Shown here piece after piece: positions 1 through 10,888 of a DNA stretch of 64,000 nt. The DNA is from Blakeslea trispora. Lineage: Eukaryota; Mucoromycota; Mucoromycetes; Mucorales; Choanephoraceae. Under the pieces are notes generated by a model. The model had not been told where the DNA came from, ran no database searches, and saw only the letters and a program-made list of their open reading frames with translations. The DNA lies in assembly GCA_025331445.1 (NCBI GenBank), contig JAIWNE010000102.1:1-64000 (forward strand). The letters run 5' to 3'. Numbering within the stretch: position 1 is the stretch's first letter; every line of letters begins with the position of its first letter. The position numbers and the translations under genes are program-made.

Positions 1-787
1 GCGTTTAGATGATGATTGGTAGGTGGAGTGGAATTGGCACGAGGTGGAGGTGAAGTTACATATTGGCTGCGAATAGGAGGTGACATGGGTCGAGACATGG
101 GAAAACGTGTATAAGAAGAAGAAGGTTGATCTGCAATGTTAGAGGTAGGCTCCTCTTGTCTACCAAAGACATTAAAATAGCCTCTTTGAAATGAATTTTC
201 TTCCATGATAGCACGGCTACCAGAGCTTGTGATATTGGGTGTTGGACGTTTATTGATTTGAAAAGGTGATGCTGATCTCTATTTAGGAAAATGATTAACT
301 CTCTTCTTATAGAGTACATAGTCAACTTACATCCATAGTTAAAGGTTCTGCTGCGGAAGGAGTCCAGACAGTTGGATAAGCAGGTTCTTGAATGACTCGA
401 TTTTGTTGTTGCTGAGACCATAATGGTCTTGAGGAATCATGAAGAAGAGGTGAAGAGACAGGTTCAGGCTTCCAAGCATGATGATTTCGTAATAAGGTCA
501 TGGGATCTTCAGTAGTTGCCTGACCAGGTTGAAACGAACGAGGATCAGGTGGTGCACTGCTGGGCCGTTCATTCAAGTCTAGATACAATTCGTTTTCGAC
601 ATCAAGACGACCTCTCATCATGGCAGCAAGCTATTCAGTGTATGAGTTTTCTTTTAGCCTGCCTTATATGTTATGTTTATCTCTCTCTTACCTGTCCTTG
701 AGGTTGGTTTCTAGCTTTAGGTTGTTGCAAGTCGAGTTGAGCTCGAGAAGAAGAAAAATCCATTGAAAATGGATTGTGTTGCATCAT
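1..787 (-). CDS. Low-complexity protein of unknown function, 5' part (cut by window edge)
   Basis: Three exons can be joined: 692-787, 331-630 and from 278 leftward past the edge. Both introns are GT-AG and phase 0 (about 61 and 52 nt). The reading frame stays open across them, giving an N-terminus MMQHNPFSMDFSSSRAQLDL followed by a Pro/Ser/Gln-rich stretch. I see no catalytic motif, signal peptide or membrane segment in the roughly 225 residues visible. The start at 787 is the first ATG of a tandem ATG pair after a T-rich leader. The gene follows ARC1 on the same strand with a 443-bp spacer. The composition suggests a disordered regulatory protein, but the family is not recognised. The splice model is convincing; the function is not. 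Confidence 0.6.
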
Positions 788-1230
788 TCAATTTTTGAAA
801 CGCGTTTTTTTTTGTATGTGTTGCTAAGTTACGTATGAATTAAAAAAAGAGGGGAGGCAATCAAAATGACATAAAAGGAAAGGAGTTAAAAGAAAGAAAA
901 GAGAGAGAGAGAGAGAGAAAAAGAAAGAAAAGAGAAAAAGAGAAAGTAGACCATCTAAAGAGTGCGTTTTTTTTTCTGGCTCGTGTCTGTGTGCCTTGGC
1001 TTCTTTTAGTCCCCTTTTTTGGCTGCTTTCCACGTTGGTTGTCTCTCCGACTCATAGGGAGCACATTCTTTTTGATCATCCCAAAGTTACACTTGAAATA
1101 ACAAAGCGTCATAACATATCGAAACACAGTTGACAACAAATTGAAATTTTTACATGTTCAAACTGTTGAACCCATTCTTCTTTTAACAATACACTTTTTT
1201 TTTTTATTTTATACATCATGATTCTACTGT
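788..1230. other. Intergenic spacer with a GA microsatellite
   Basis: This spacer lies between two minus-strand genes. It holds a (GA)n run at about 901-918 inside a longer purine-rich stretch (880-950), which would be a pyrimidine-rich leader for the downstream minus-strand gene, and T-runs near 1194-1206. No gene is supported here. Confidence 0.6.
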
Positions 1231-2831
1231 TTATTTAATACCACCATTCTTGACAGAGGCAACCTTACATTGAACAGCTTCACCAGAAGCAGTCTTGATC
1301 AACAAAGGCTTATCACCATAATGAGCAATCAAGTTATCATCTGTCTTGAGTTCAGGTTGAACAGTTTCCCAATACTTCTTCTTGGGATTCAAGACCTTTT
1401 CAGGCTCACCTTCTTGACCTTCAATATAGACTCTGTCACCAGGCTTGACCTTGGAGGGATCGACAGGACCCAAGAGTTCAACAGCAGAACCATCAGCAGC
1501 AGAGGCACACAAGACCATACCGAATGATTTAATACCACGCATACTGGCAGGCTTCAAGTTGGCCAACACGAGCACATAACGGTTTTCCATTTGTTCGATA
1601 GGGTACCAACGAACAAGACCGGATACAATTGTACGAGGTTGTTCTTCTCCGACATCAATTTCTTCAACGTAAAGAGAATCAGCACCTTCATGCTTCTTAC
1701 AGGATTTGATGTAACCAACACGGATGTCGATGCGAGAAACAACAGGTTGATCGGTTTCAACAGGAGCAGCTAATGTGTAGATTTTTTTTAGAAGAATGTG
1801 AATAGAAATAGATCATCAACTTACGAGCAGGCTTCTTTTCGGCCTTCTTCTTTTCCTTCTTGGGCTTGCCACCCTCAGCCTTCTTCTCAGCACCTTCCTT
1901 GGCAACTTCCTTGGTAGCTTCAGGCTTCTTTTCGGCCTTCTTGTCGGTCTTCTTTTCCTTCTTATCAGCCTTAGCATCACCCTTGGCATCACCCTTCTTT
2001 TCCTTTTTCTATACAGATAGATCAGTACTGTTCTCTTTCGATATCTCAAATGACATACAGCAACAACAGGTGCAGCAGGTTCAGGAACATCATCCAAGTT
2101 GATTTCAATCAAGGGGAAATCTTCAGTCAAGTTGTTGGACTTGATGACTGTGTTTTGAATCAAATCGAACCAACGCAAGGTGTTGGGAGCAGATTGAACT
2201 TTGATGTTTTTCTAAAGAAACAAAGGGTCAATCACCACTCTTTTGTCTCGCCCGCTCTGCTTTCCTACTTACTTGGTGAGCATAGAGAAGACCAAAGACA
2301 ACAATGTCAACAATAGTCAAACGGTTGTTGACAAAGTATGTCTTGTTGCTCAAATGGTCATTGATCTTTTTCTGATATTTAAAGAGAATCATCAACATCC
2401 ATGTCTCTTTCTGCTATGTAGATGACTTACTTCAATGTTGGAAACAACTTCCTTCTTGCCAACACCACGAAGGGATTGGTTAGTGAAAGACAACCATTCT
2501 TCAACCTACAACAGAAATTGCTCCTTAGTCTATCTATCTAATGTATGCTCTTTCAAGACTTACTTCAGCTTGTTCAGCCTTGTTGTTACCGAGCAATTCA
2601 GAGTTGGACTTGGAAACAAGTTGCTTGATAATAGTGTTGGGAGCATCGTACTTTTCACCAGCAACCTAGAAGACAGATAAGTGACTTTATTTTTCTTTGG
2701 CAAGTTTATTTTTATTTTACTTCGAGAACAAGTTCAGCACCAGTCTCAACTTGAGCATCAGACTTGACTAATTTATGAACCAAAGTGATCTCGCTTCCGG
2801 TCTTTTCAGGGATACGAAGAATGGCAGACAT
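1231..2831 (-). CDS. ARC1: ARC1/AIMP1-type tRNA-binding protein (EMAP-II domain)
   Basis: Seven exons give about 395 residues. The N-terminal half resembles the GST-like helical module that Arc1 and AIMP proteins use to dock aminoacyl-tRNA synthetases. A Lys/Glu/Ala-rich linker follows (about 1820-2010), which contacts tRNA non-specifically in the family. The C-terminal 160 residues are a clear EMAP-II/tRNA-binding OB-fold: VSRIDIRVGYIKSCKKHEGA, then VLVLANLKPASMRGIKSFGM and the family-typical carboxy half. The protein is expected to act in the cytosol as a cofactor delivering tRNA to synthetases (Met/Glu in yeast). The start MSAILRIPEK at 2831 follows a T-rich leader. It is divergent from the next gene, sharing a 448-bp promoter region. 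The OB-fold assignment is firm; the exact synthetase partners are inferred. Confidence 0.88.
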
Positions 2832-3279
2832 TATTGTAAAAATAATTGAATAAAAAACAAAACAAAATGAATACAGGCGCGTTAAACTTTTTTTTTCGGT
2901 CAAAGCAAGCTTCCAATCGTGGCTTGTTTCTGGTTTTAAATTTCCTGATAAGGATGAAAGCAAACTCATACAAAAAAAAAATAGATTTATGCAAAAAAAA
3001 AACCACCTATCCTTAAAGTGTCTCCCCTTATGAGCTTTCTTTGAGTTTACTCTAGTTTGCGATTAGGCAATTGATTGATCCGTTTTACAAGCTGTTTATT
3101 ACCATGTATCTCTTAACAACAAAGTGCTAAAACATAAACTTCACTCTTACGCCTCAAATGACAGATAAAACGCCTTTATTACCTTTTTTTTATATAAAAA
3201 AAAAGAGTTTTAGTTTCTGGATTATAAATTGTAATTTTCTTTTTCTTTTTCTTTACTATTTATTTTACTTTTACGACGG
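2832..3279. promoter_or_regulatory. Shared divergent promoter region with TATA-like box
   Basis: This is the 448-bp spacer between the ARC1-like gene (-) and the HDA-subunit-like gene (+). A TATATAAAA match at 3191-3199 lies about 80 bp upstream of the plus-strand ATG and is a plausible TATA box. The rest is A/T runs. No experimental start site is known. Confidence 0.4.
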
Positions 3280-5247
3280 ATGACTTTGTTAAATGGTTGT
3301 TTGTCTGTTATCAATGAAAATAACAGCACAAAACCCTTTTCAGCTAGTATTGAGCCTTCTCAACTAGGTGCACTTTTGAAAGAAAAGGCACGCATCGAAC
3401 GACTCTCTTCTCGCTTAAGAAACACTCACTCGAACCAACTCTTTCTAGAACCACCCACTCATGAACTATTTGAGATCTTTCGAGACCTTGAAGACGATGA
3501 CGACCAGGACCACGCGATGGAAGAAGCTGTACCAGGCAAGCCAGACGTGGTTCAACTCAAAGGCATTGGCGAACTCGATCTGATCTTGGATTCAGACGTG
3601 GATACAGTAGCAACACCGCCTACGTTACCTGATATCATATTGGACTTGAGTGCCTATCAAGAGCGAAGGAAGCAGCTGCCTTGTCTTGAGGATGTGTTGA
3701 AAGAAGCGATGGAATTAGCCAAAGTGGATCAGGATCAGCAAACACCTGTTACTGTTCAACCAATTGTACCATCACAATCAATACAACAACCATCACCTAT
3801 ATCTGCACCTGTTGTGGAGCCTACCGATCCCAAGGTGGTGAATATCTCGCCACTTGAATGGTACGCAAGCCATCTGGTGAAACCCACTTTATCCACCTCC
3901 AAAGACACACCGATCCATGCATACCAACCCGGCATTTTACCCACCTTCTGTACGCCTAGTCAGATAGAAGAAGCCGATCGAGCCACAGACGACTCTCGAG
4001 CACAAGCAGCCATGTTCTTCAATACCAACTTTGACCGTTCTCTCAAAATCCTCAATTTCCCTACATCCATGATTGATATGGATCTAAAAGAACAATGGCT
4101 ACAATCCGGCAAGGCCTTCATCATCCATCATCTTTTGAGATCCTTAGCATCGCACGATATTTGCATTGCCATCATCACCAAAGACATGGACGATGAAGCC
4201 ATTCTGTATGATTTGATTCGAAATGACCTTAAACTGGTTTGTGTCCGTATCAACTATGTGATTGAAGAATGGAAAGGCGAATATGGTATCTTGGTCAACA
4301 CAAAGCCTCCGCCTAATCAAGCTTTGTCTACACAACAGTCCTTTGAACGATCGGCTGATCTTATCATTTGTCTTGATATCCGTATTCTCCATCACCGAGA
4401 TGTCTTTCAGAAACTGGACAGCCGTACTCTATCGCACAGGAGCAACCCACCTGTTGTTTGGATGATTGCATTAGGTTCAGTAGAAATGAATGCATATGAG
4501 ATCCTCAAGAGTCATGATTTCTCGCAAGACACCTTTCGAAGTCAACCGTTTAAGGCGTTGTTTTCCAAGGATAACAATTGGCCAACATTAGATCACATTG
4601 ATTTCGAGGCAGCCAATACTACAGTCGCATCTAATCTTGCTTCTTGGTTGCTTCAACATTTGGATGAAAAGACAAAAGAAGAAGAGTATCAATTCAGGTC
4701 CATTCAGAAGCTACCTCAGTCCTTTGAACTTGGTTATCTGACACAAGAGCACACCACTACCACACCATCTTTGTCTATGCCTCCAACAGAAAGCGATCCA
4801 ATGGTGGAAGATGAAACAGAAGATATGGAAATCAGTTCGGATTCAGATATAGCTGATAGCACAGATGATTTAACACTACAGACTTATTTATCCAATGTAA
4901 GCCATGCCATATACACATTTGAATCATCTGCCAAACAAAAACATTCTTTTTTTTTCTTTAGGATTTACTCCCATTATATGAACTTCATTTGGTTGAAAAG
5001 AAAGCATCAAAAGAACTACCTGAAAAAGACAGATTGATTTCAGGCAAGTGGTTGTTTTAAATGATATGATGCTTATAAGCTCATTTTCTTGATTTTAGAT
5101 CATGGTAAATTAGTATTGAACAATCTGGCAGAAGAATACAATAAGAAGATAGAGAACATGCGACATGAATATGAAAAAGCACTCGAGAGCCTACATAGTG
5201 AATATCAGAAAAAGGCAAGCATGGCAACAGCAGACATCAAGCAATAA
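3280..5247 (+). CDS. Putative HDA1 histone-deacetylase complex subunit 2/3-like protein
   Basis: Exons 3280-4896, 4962-5043 and 5099-5247 give 615 residues. The N-terminal third is acidic and Pro/Gln-rich. Residues about 240-480 form an alpha/beta region (MFFNTNFDRSLKILNFPTSM, then KAFIIHHLLRSL, DLIICLDIRI and VVWMIALGSVEMN). These resemble the helicase-like fold of fungal class II HDAC complex subunits Hda2/Hda3. The C-terminus is a short coiled coil (LAEEYNKKIENMRHEYEKAL), again as in Hda2/3. If right, it scaffolds a histone deacetylase in the nucleus. The second intron (5044-5098) uses a GC donor (CAG/GCAAGT). The gene converges on the ML-protein gene with only 55 bp between stop codons. 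The family call rests on fold-level resemblance and is moderate. Confidence 0.6.
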
Positions 5248-5302
5248 TTTATAATAAAAATGTTGTATGTTTCAAATGTTGTATGTTTAACAGACTTTAT
5301 TA

Positions 5303-6032
5303 TTAAATACGAGGACCAGTACGAGGGAAAATAGTCTGGCCAACAAGACAGGTCACTCTCTTTTTCTCGGGTGTAAAGACTTCGGCATGTACAGTGTATC
5401 TTCCCTGTATTTAGTAATAAACGATTAGATTTTGTTTCTTTTTCAATAAAAATAGGTCACTTACAGGAGCTATAGATTTATCCCCCCAAAAAGAAAAAGA
5501 GAAAAAAAAAAGTTAGAGTGTGGATTTTTGTTTAAAAATTAAATAGGCTTACGAATTTCTTTGGGCAAAGCAACCACTTTAGTGAATTCTAGATTTCCTT
5601 GAGGAACAGGACACTTTTCATCTACTTCTCCAATCTTTTCACAGGCATCAAATCTCTTTTGAATTAATCTGACAACACCATACTTGACAATGATATCCAC
5701 ATAAGTACCATTAGGCACTGTTTCGGACAAATAACCTTTGAAATCAATCTGAAGGTCTTGACCTTTCACTGGTGGATCGGGATTCAAACCAATATAGTCA
5801 ATACTATATTTCCATCCCCAGAAAAGAAAAGGAATAAGTGTATGCTACTTGACTATAAAAAAGAAGCTTACCTCAAGATATCATTTGCATCACCACAGTT
5901 TGTAATCAGTTTAGTAGAATCAGCCATATTGAAACCAGCATCATTGTCTTGAACTAGAAATCCGGGCAAATAACTAGCATGAGCAAATCCTAATAATGTT
6001 GCAGAGAAAACAGCCAAAGATAACAACTTCAT
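5303..6032 (-). CDS. Secreted ML-domain (NPC2/PG-PI transfer) lipid-binding protein
   Basis: Four exons (5872-6032, 5553-5803, 5465-5469, 5303-5404) give 172 residues. A signal peptide is clear: MKLLSLAVFSATLLGFAHA. The mature part has the ML fold signature: NCGDANDILRSIDYIGLNPD, a C-x-C-P region near EKIGEVDEKCPVP, then PPGRYTVHAEVFTP and KKRVTCL. These proteins bind sterols or phospholipids in a beta-sandwich pocket, typically in vacuole or secretory lumen. Exon 3 is only 5 nt (CTCCT) yet restores the invariant Pro-Pro before the GRYTV strand, so the splice model is well supported. Length matches fungal PG/PI-TP and NPC2 proteins. The exact ligand is unknown. Confidence 0.88.
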
Positions 6033-7262
6033 TATAGATAAATAAAAAAAAAAAAAAAAGAAAAAAAGGGATGCGATGAATAAACTTACATTATGACGAT
6101 ATCAATTTAATTCTCAGCAAGCCTGCAACCCATGACTGCAGTGATACAATTTCCCAGAATAAGAATATACACTTCCGCCTCTCTTTCTCTCATACATTTC
6201 GTATCTGACTTGTGCTTATGACTGCTCTGTTTTCTCTCGTTTTTGTGATAAAAAAGAACAAAACTTACTGTCAAAAGGAAACAAAGGAAAGATGGTTTCT
6301 TGTTACCAAATGTGGACATTTGTACAACAGTACCAGAGCATTCTCTTTATTGATTTGAGGGAATCAAACTGTACAAAATATCTGAATTGCACTAACAAAT
6401 GCTGTATGTTTGAGAATGTATTAGCATCAGAAAATCGATTGCATAGCTGCCTAATCTTTCAATATGGCTCTTTAATTTGGCCCATACCTAAAGCTCTGCA
6501 GCAGAGTCCACAATGATTACTCAAAAAGACGCTGTACCAGTGAATGCGATATTAGCCCTTCTTTTCTTTTGTCATGATCTATCACTATCCTTTTCTACTT
6601 CGTCCTTTAGTTTACTGAATCATGCTATTCTGTGTATTACTGCTTTTATCGACTTTAGCTGAAGAATGATACAAAAAGATCAACTATTGAGACAAGCACT
6701 TATGGATGCTATGTGGCTGTTTACATGTTGTAATCAACTTTTATGTTTTTATTGATACAAGAGCATCGATATATCATTCTGCTCTCTTTTTCTTTCATTG
6801 TAGATAAATAGTAGTAATCACTTTGAGCAATCTTTGCTGAGCTTTTCTCTTTTCGTGTTAAGGATGGGAATCTAGTCTTTTTTGTATACTCCAAAAAAAA
6901 AGAAGAAGCGAGGCGTACGTCAATGTAGAACAAGTCTCTGACTGGCTCATTTGCAAAGAATAAACAACAACTAACATATCAGCCAACAACAGCACGGACC
7001 AATAATGTGGTAAATTTGCTTTATAACACAAAATGTTTTGTCATGATTGTTGTCACAGATCTCTATAGATTAAATTCAATAAACTATTCTTCCAGCAGCA
7101 GTTTTCTTTCTCAGTGCTCCAAATAAGGGAGAGGGAGAAACTTTCTTGTGTTCAAGCACAAGTAATTCGTTTTGGAAAAATCTGTCAAATGGATACAATT
7201 ACGTAAGCATATCCGTCTGTGCAATTCAAGTGGTTTTCTACATAATTTTTTTTATTCATATT
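6033..7262. other. 1.2-kb gene-poor spacer
   Basis: The spacer lies between the ML-protein promoter and the 3' end of the SET gene. I found only short open stretches without family resemblance, splice support or codon bias. There is no tRNA-like cloverleaf. An A-rich run at 6045-6068 lies in the ML-gene leader. Confidence 0.5.
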
Positions 7263-7876
7263 CTATACAGTGGTATCGCGTTCCTTGAGGAGTTGACGAA
7301 TGTGATCGCTCAACATGAACTTTTGGAGCTTTTCAGCTGGGAGATTTCTAGCACCATCTACTTTTCCAATACACTGCACAGACAATTCATAAAAAAGTTA
7401 AATCAACATTGTCCCTTTTTTCTCTTTTACTTTATTACCTTTTCAGATCCACACCAACAATCAAAAGGTTGAGCTATAGACAGAAAATAGATATCAATAA
7501 GCGTGATGATGAAATCCTTTTTGTCAAAATATATCTTACCCATATCCCATTCAGTTGAGGGATAAAAGAATGTCAATTCATCTCCCTTTTTAATATCTTG
7601 AAGAGCCATAAGTGATCTTTTAGTTACATCGAGATAAGTTGAGGGATTGCAGGAGTGATTGAGGTAGAGAAGATCACTGTTCAACTCTACATGTTCAGTA
7701 GGCGAGACTTGTACAGAGGAGTAACGCTTTGGGCCAGGTGTCAATCCCTGAAGGTTGACAATAACACTCCCTTCAGCAAAGTCGCGCTCGGCCACTAATT
7801 TACTGCTAAACGATCCTGGTTCACCTTGCTTCAAGACCGAGAAAATGCCTGGATGAGAAGGTTGATCGTTTTCCAT
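7263..7876 (-). CDS. Small SET-domain methyltransferase-like protein
   Basis: Exons 7540-7876, 7439-7473 and 7263-7373 give 160 residues. The core shows the SET C-terminal signature: LLYLNHSCNPSTYLD, then ALQDIKKGDELTFFYPSTEW, where NHSCxP is the SAM/knot motif and the Tyr after FF is the expected catalytic tyrosine. A Cys-rich post-SET-like segment FDCWCGSEKCIG follows. Both introns keep the frame (phase 1 and 0). The protein is much smaller than chromatin SET enzymes and has no extra domain, so the substrate (histone or other protein) cannot be said. The start MENDQPSHPG is the first ATG that does not add an improbable hydrophobic leader; an ATG at 7951 is in frame but reads through a likely 5' UTR. 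An LTR element begins 131 bp upstream. Confidence 0.8.
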
Positions 7877-8007
7877 AGTGACAAAAAGAGAGAAGAGGAT
7901 AATGCAAAGGAACAAAAAAGAAAGAAAGGTGCAAGAGAAAATAATTACCAAGCATAAATCTCTGGTGTGTGGTTAGAAATTCAATCACCGGGCAAACCAT
8001 TTCCAAT

Positions 8008-8148
8008 TGTGGTATTCACCACATTATTGAAATACCGATCTTGTCAAGAAGATTTTTTCTTTATTATGTCTCTTCATTTTAATAAAGATCCAACATGTAT
8101 CTCATTTAACTTGAAAAGTCACAAACCCTATTTCAAAGACAAACACAA
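8008..8148 (+). repeat. Left LTR (degenerate)
   Basis: This is a direct-repeat partner of 10199-10373, shorter through indels. It starts with TG. The 3' limit is approximate because the two copies have diverged. No clear primer-binding site follows. Confidence 0.6.
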
Positions 8149-8176
8149 GGGGGGTTTTTTTTAAGTAAAGACACTA

Positions 8177-9289
8177 TGAACAACAATTCTACTCCCCAGA
8201 TGCAAGATCAAGCCGCGGGCACGCGTTAAGCAGTCAGCAAGGCTCTCAAGGCATACCGTATATTTCAGAAAAAGGCGAACGATCTTTGGGTATCGCACAC
8301 AGAGGATGTGTCAAATGACTGTGTGGATGATGCCAAGGCTCAAATGCTCATCAAGGCTTACCAGCAAATCGAAGACTTCAGGGAACGTTTGTGCCTCTTA
8401 CTTCTCTCTCTCTGGTGAAGGAATTCTTCAAGGAGGTGGTTAACGCGGGAAGGCAGCTGAAGATTGGTGAAATGCCTTGTTTGATGGGACCCATCGAAAA
8501 ACCTGAAGGTAAGCACGGCAGTGTTTATCGTAACGTCAAGTCTCTTTCGTTGAAAGCCTTGAGCGTTATTGCGCAAGTCAGGGGATCAACCTTGACTTTG
8601 AGCATGAGAAGTGCATGCCATCATTGCTGGGTAAGCAATATAGGGTGCACTATGAAAGCAAACTCGTGGCAGCCTCTGGAACAGAGGAGTTAGTCACTTG
8701 GGAGATGGTAAAGGGATGGCTGGAACAGTACATCGACACGCCTAAGCAAAGAATTGCTAATATTAAGGTGTTGTTAAACCTCTCTCCTAGAGAAGGCGAA
8801 AACGGATGCGAATTCGTCGAGAGAGCGAGGGATGCTTTATCATCCACAAACATGAAACAATTCACGGTTGATGAATTTTTCTTCGCTGCACTTTGTGGCA
8901 ACCTCGGAACTAAGTGGAAGCACAAGGTTGGTGCTGCTGTGAACGGTAGTTCCAGCGATGTCATGAAAAAGGGCATCGACGAAATGCTTACGATGGTAAG
9001 CAATTTAGACTTGGTTGCTGAGCGTAAGCGTCGCTACGATCACAATCAAGGGGAGGGTGCTGGAAAGCGCGGCAGATTTGTCTCGCCAAGCAACGGCACC
9101 GGCACTTCCAAGTGGGCTAAGCCCCAAGAAAACAGCCTGCCTAGTTGCAGAAGATGCGGTCGCGTTTGGGTTCCTGGGCACAAGAAAGTATGCCCAAAAT
9201 TACAAAGAGGTAACGGCAGTCAGCCTCAAGTAAACAGAATGGCCAGCTTGGTCAAGCCTGCCCGAAAACTCGTCAGAAACGGTTGGTAA
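8177..9289 (+). pseudogene. gag pseudogene of LTR element
   Basis: The frame opens at an ATG at 8177, hits TAA at 8225, continues, shifts frame near 8390 and again near 8575, then stays open to TAA at 9287. The long final part is helical, like a retroelement capsid. It ends in a basic region and a Cys/His cluster CRRCGRVWVPGHKKVC. The spacing is CX2CX7HX3C, not the usual CX2CX4HX4C knuckle, so this is a variant or damaged nucleocapsid finger. It cannot make an intact protein. Confidence 0.72.
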
Positions 9290-9290
9290 C

Positions 9291-9659
9291 GAAGACCTGG
9301 ATCAGGTCGTTGAGACCTTGGTGGACGATATGGAGATCTCCGATTTGGAGGATGACAAGATGTCATAATCGGTGGCAATACGCGCTCTGGTGGACAGTGG
9401 AGCAAACCTCTCTTCTCTCAATAAATCTTTTTGCATCACCAATAACAAACCTATTTTAAAGTATGTAGAAGGCAGACAGCCTATTATACATTTAGCTTCG
9501 GCAGAATCCACTATCAAGTGCTATAGGTATATCCCAGAACTTGGATATAATGGGAAATCTTATACATTCAAATTTGAGGTTATGAATCTAGCCTTTGAAA
9601 AACCAATGTTCGTTGGTAAAGTGTTGGTTATAGGTTATTACGGACTAGCTACTCTGTAG
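9291..9659 (+). pseudogene. Retroelement aspartic protease fragment
   Basis: This region is in the +1 frame relative to the end of gag, beginning as an acidic linker (EDLDQVVETLVDDMEISDLE). A TAA interrupts at 9366-9368. Immediately after it comes RALVDSGANLSSLN, carrying the DSGA catalytic signature of Ty3/Gypsy proteases. The frame ends at 9659 with no reverse transcriptase following. Confidence 0.72.
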
Positions 9660-9671
9660 GATTCACCTAAT

Positions 9672-10119
9672 ATGAGCAAAGTAGAAGAGCCTTTCACAAT
9701 AGAAGGTGTCGCAGGTGAATGGGATCTATTCATCTACTCTGTGGACTCAATAAACAAAGTATCAAAAAGGTTGAATACACCACCTTTTAACGTTATGTAT
9801 GGACGGAAATTGAATGACTTCAAGAACTACAACGAGGAAACAGGGACAACTACACCTTTGACACAGGAGCAAGTTGATCAAAGAATCAGGGAATTGCAAG
9901 ATGTAATGTTTTTGGCTATCCTTCGACCAATGGGTTAAAGTGAAAGACTTTTACTCACAAGGAATTACACAAGAATACTAGAACAGTATGGAGCCTAGTG
10001 ACAACAGCAATACAGTGACAAAGAAGTCGCAAGGCAAAAGGGGCAGACCCAGAAAGCATGCGAAGCATACAGTCAAACAAAGGCAGTTTTCTGGAAAAAA
10101 AGAAAAAGTCATGCTATAA
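9672..10119 (+). pseudogene. Integrase C-terminal fragment with AT-hook-like tail
   Basis: The first part (to 9938) has the end of an integrase catalytic-domain/linker: WDLFIYSVDSINKVSKRLNT then PPFNVMYGRKLNDF, matching the SPF-x-LMYGR motif of Ty3/Gypsy integrases. A frameshift separates a 43-codon tail starting at 9988, which contains KRGRPRK, an AT-hook-like basic motif that could have tethered the integrase to DNA. The DDE catalytic core is missing. Confidence 0.68.
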
Positions 10120-10198
10120 AGAGTTTCAGAACAAAGAAACGGAAATTCAAAAAAAGACGTCTTTGCACAATGGCATCAACAGTCTGGAGGGGTAGTAA

Positions 10199-10373
10199 TG
10201 TGGTATTTACCATAGCTCATTCACATGATTGAAATATCGATCTAGTCAAGAAGAGTTTTTTTTTATCGTGTTTGACACTTTTTCTCTTCACCTTAATAAA
10301 GGCCTATAATCTGTCTTACTTAACTTGCTAACTTACAAAAACCCTATTCAAAAAGACAAATACAACAAACAGC
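10199..10373 (+). repeat. Right LTR (degenerate)
   Basis: This is a direct-repeat partner of 8008-8148, preceded by a short purine-rich tract at 10185-10195. The 3' boundary is approximate. Confidence 0.6.
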
Positions 10374-10888
10374 AATTGCTTCAGTTCCTTTGGCAGACCA
10401 AGCCATAGTACGGCTCAAACCAATGCGAAAGGCTGACTCATTGATGAAAACACAGTTGTTTTAGAAGCCAATATCTGTTTTCATCAGGATTTCTACTTGT
10501 TTGAAGCGTGCACAATTTGAAATTTCTCTATTTCCAGAAATGATGTACTCTAAAGCTTAAAATGGAACAATGCTGTTTCAGGCTGATTTTTCTTTAGGCT
10601 TTATAACATCTTTTCCTTACTGCTTTGAATGTCTTTTTCCAACTCTTACTGATCAGTTCTTTACTATTTGCTTAAAGTTAACTAAGCTAGTCTCCAATAG
10701 AGATAAAGATGACTGTGCTGTTTATCTGTAAAATTAATATCATAAGCTCTACAGGGCTTCTTTGGAATGACCGACATGTCAAACACATTTCGTTTTACAG
10801 GGTTTTTTTTTATTTATTAAAAATAAATGGAATGAAAAAATCAAAAGGTGCTTTATATTGATGTTTTCTTTTGTGTTCTTTTCTACTT
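10374..10888. other. Spacer downstream of LTR relic
   Basis: About 515 bp between the retroelement and the next plus-strand gene. No coding or RNA gene is supported. T-rich tracts occur just upstream of the gene start (10802-10820). Confidence 0.5.

Larger units (their letters stand above)
8008..10373 (+). mobile_element. Degenerate, internally deleted Ty3/Gypsy-like LTR retrotransposon
   Basis: Two diverged direct repeats (about 8008-8148 and 10199-10373) share TGTGGTATT at their left ends, TTGAAATA(C/T)CGATCT, GTCAAGAAGA, TTAATAAAG and AAACCCTATT-like blocks in order. A purine-rich tract GGAGGGGTAG lies just before the right repeat, as expected for a polypurine tract. Between them sit gag, protease and the C-terminal end of integrase in element order, all on the plus strand. 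Reverse transcriptase and RNase H are absent: the interior is about 2.05 kb rather than about 5 kb. Stops and frameshifts show it is dead. GC content and codon use are higher than in nearby spacers. No target-site duplication could be assigned. Confidence 0.82.

Noticed and set aside
6107..6516. Short open stretches in the spacer near the ML gene
   Set aside because: Short, no codon bias, no motif and no splice support.
8650..9003. Minus-strand open frame across gag
   Set aside because: Shadow of the gag frame, which has the coherent retroelement content.
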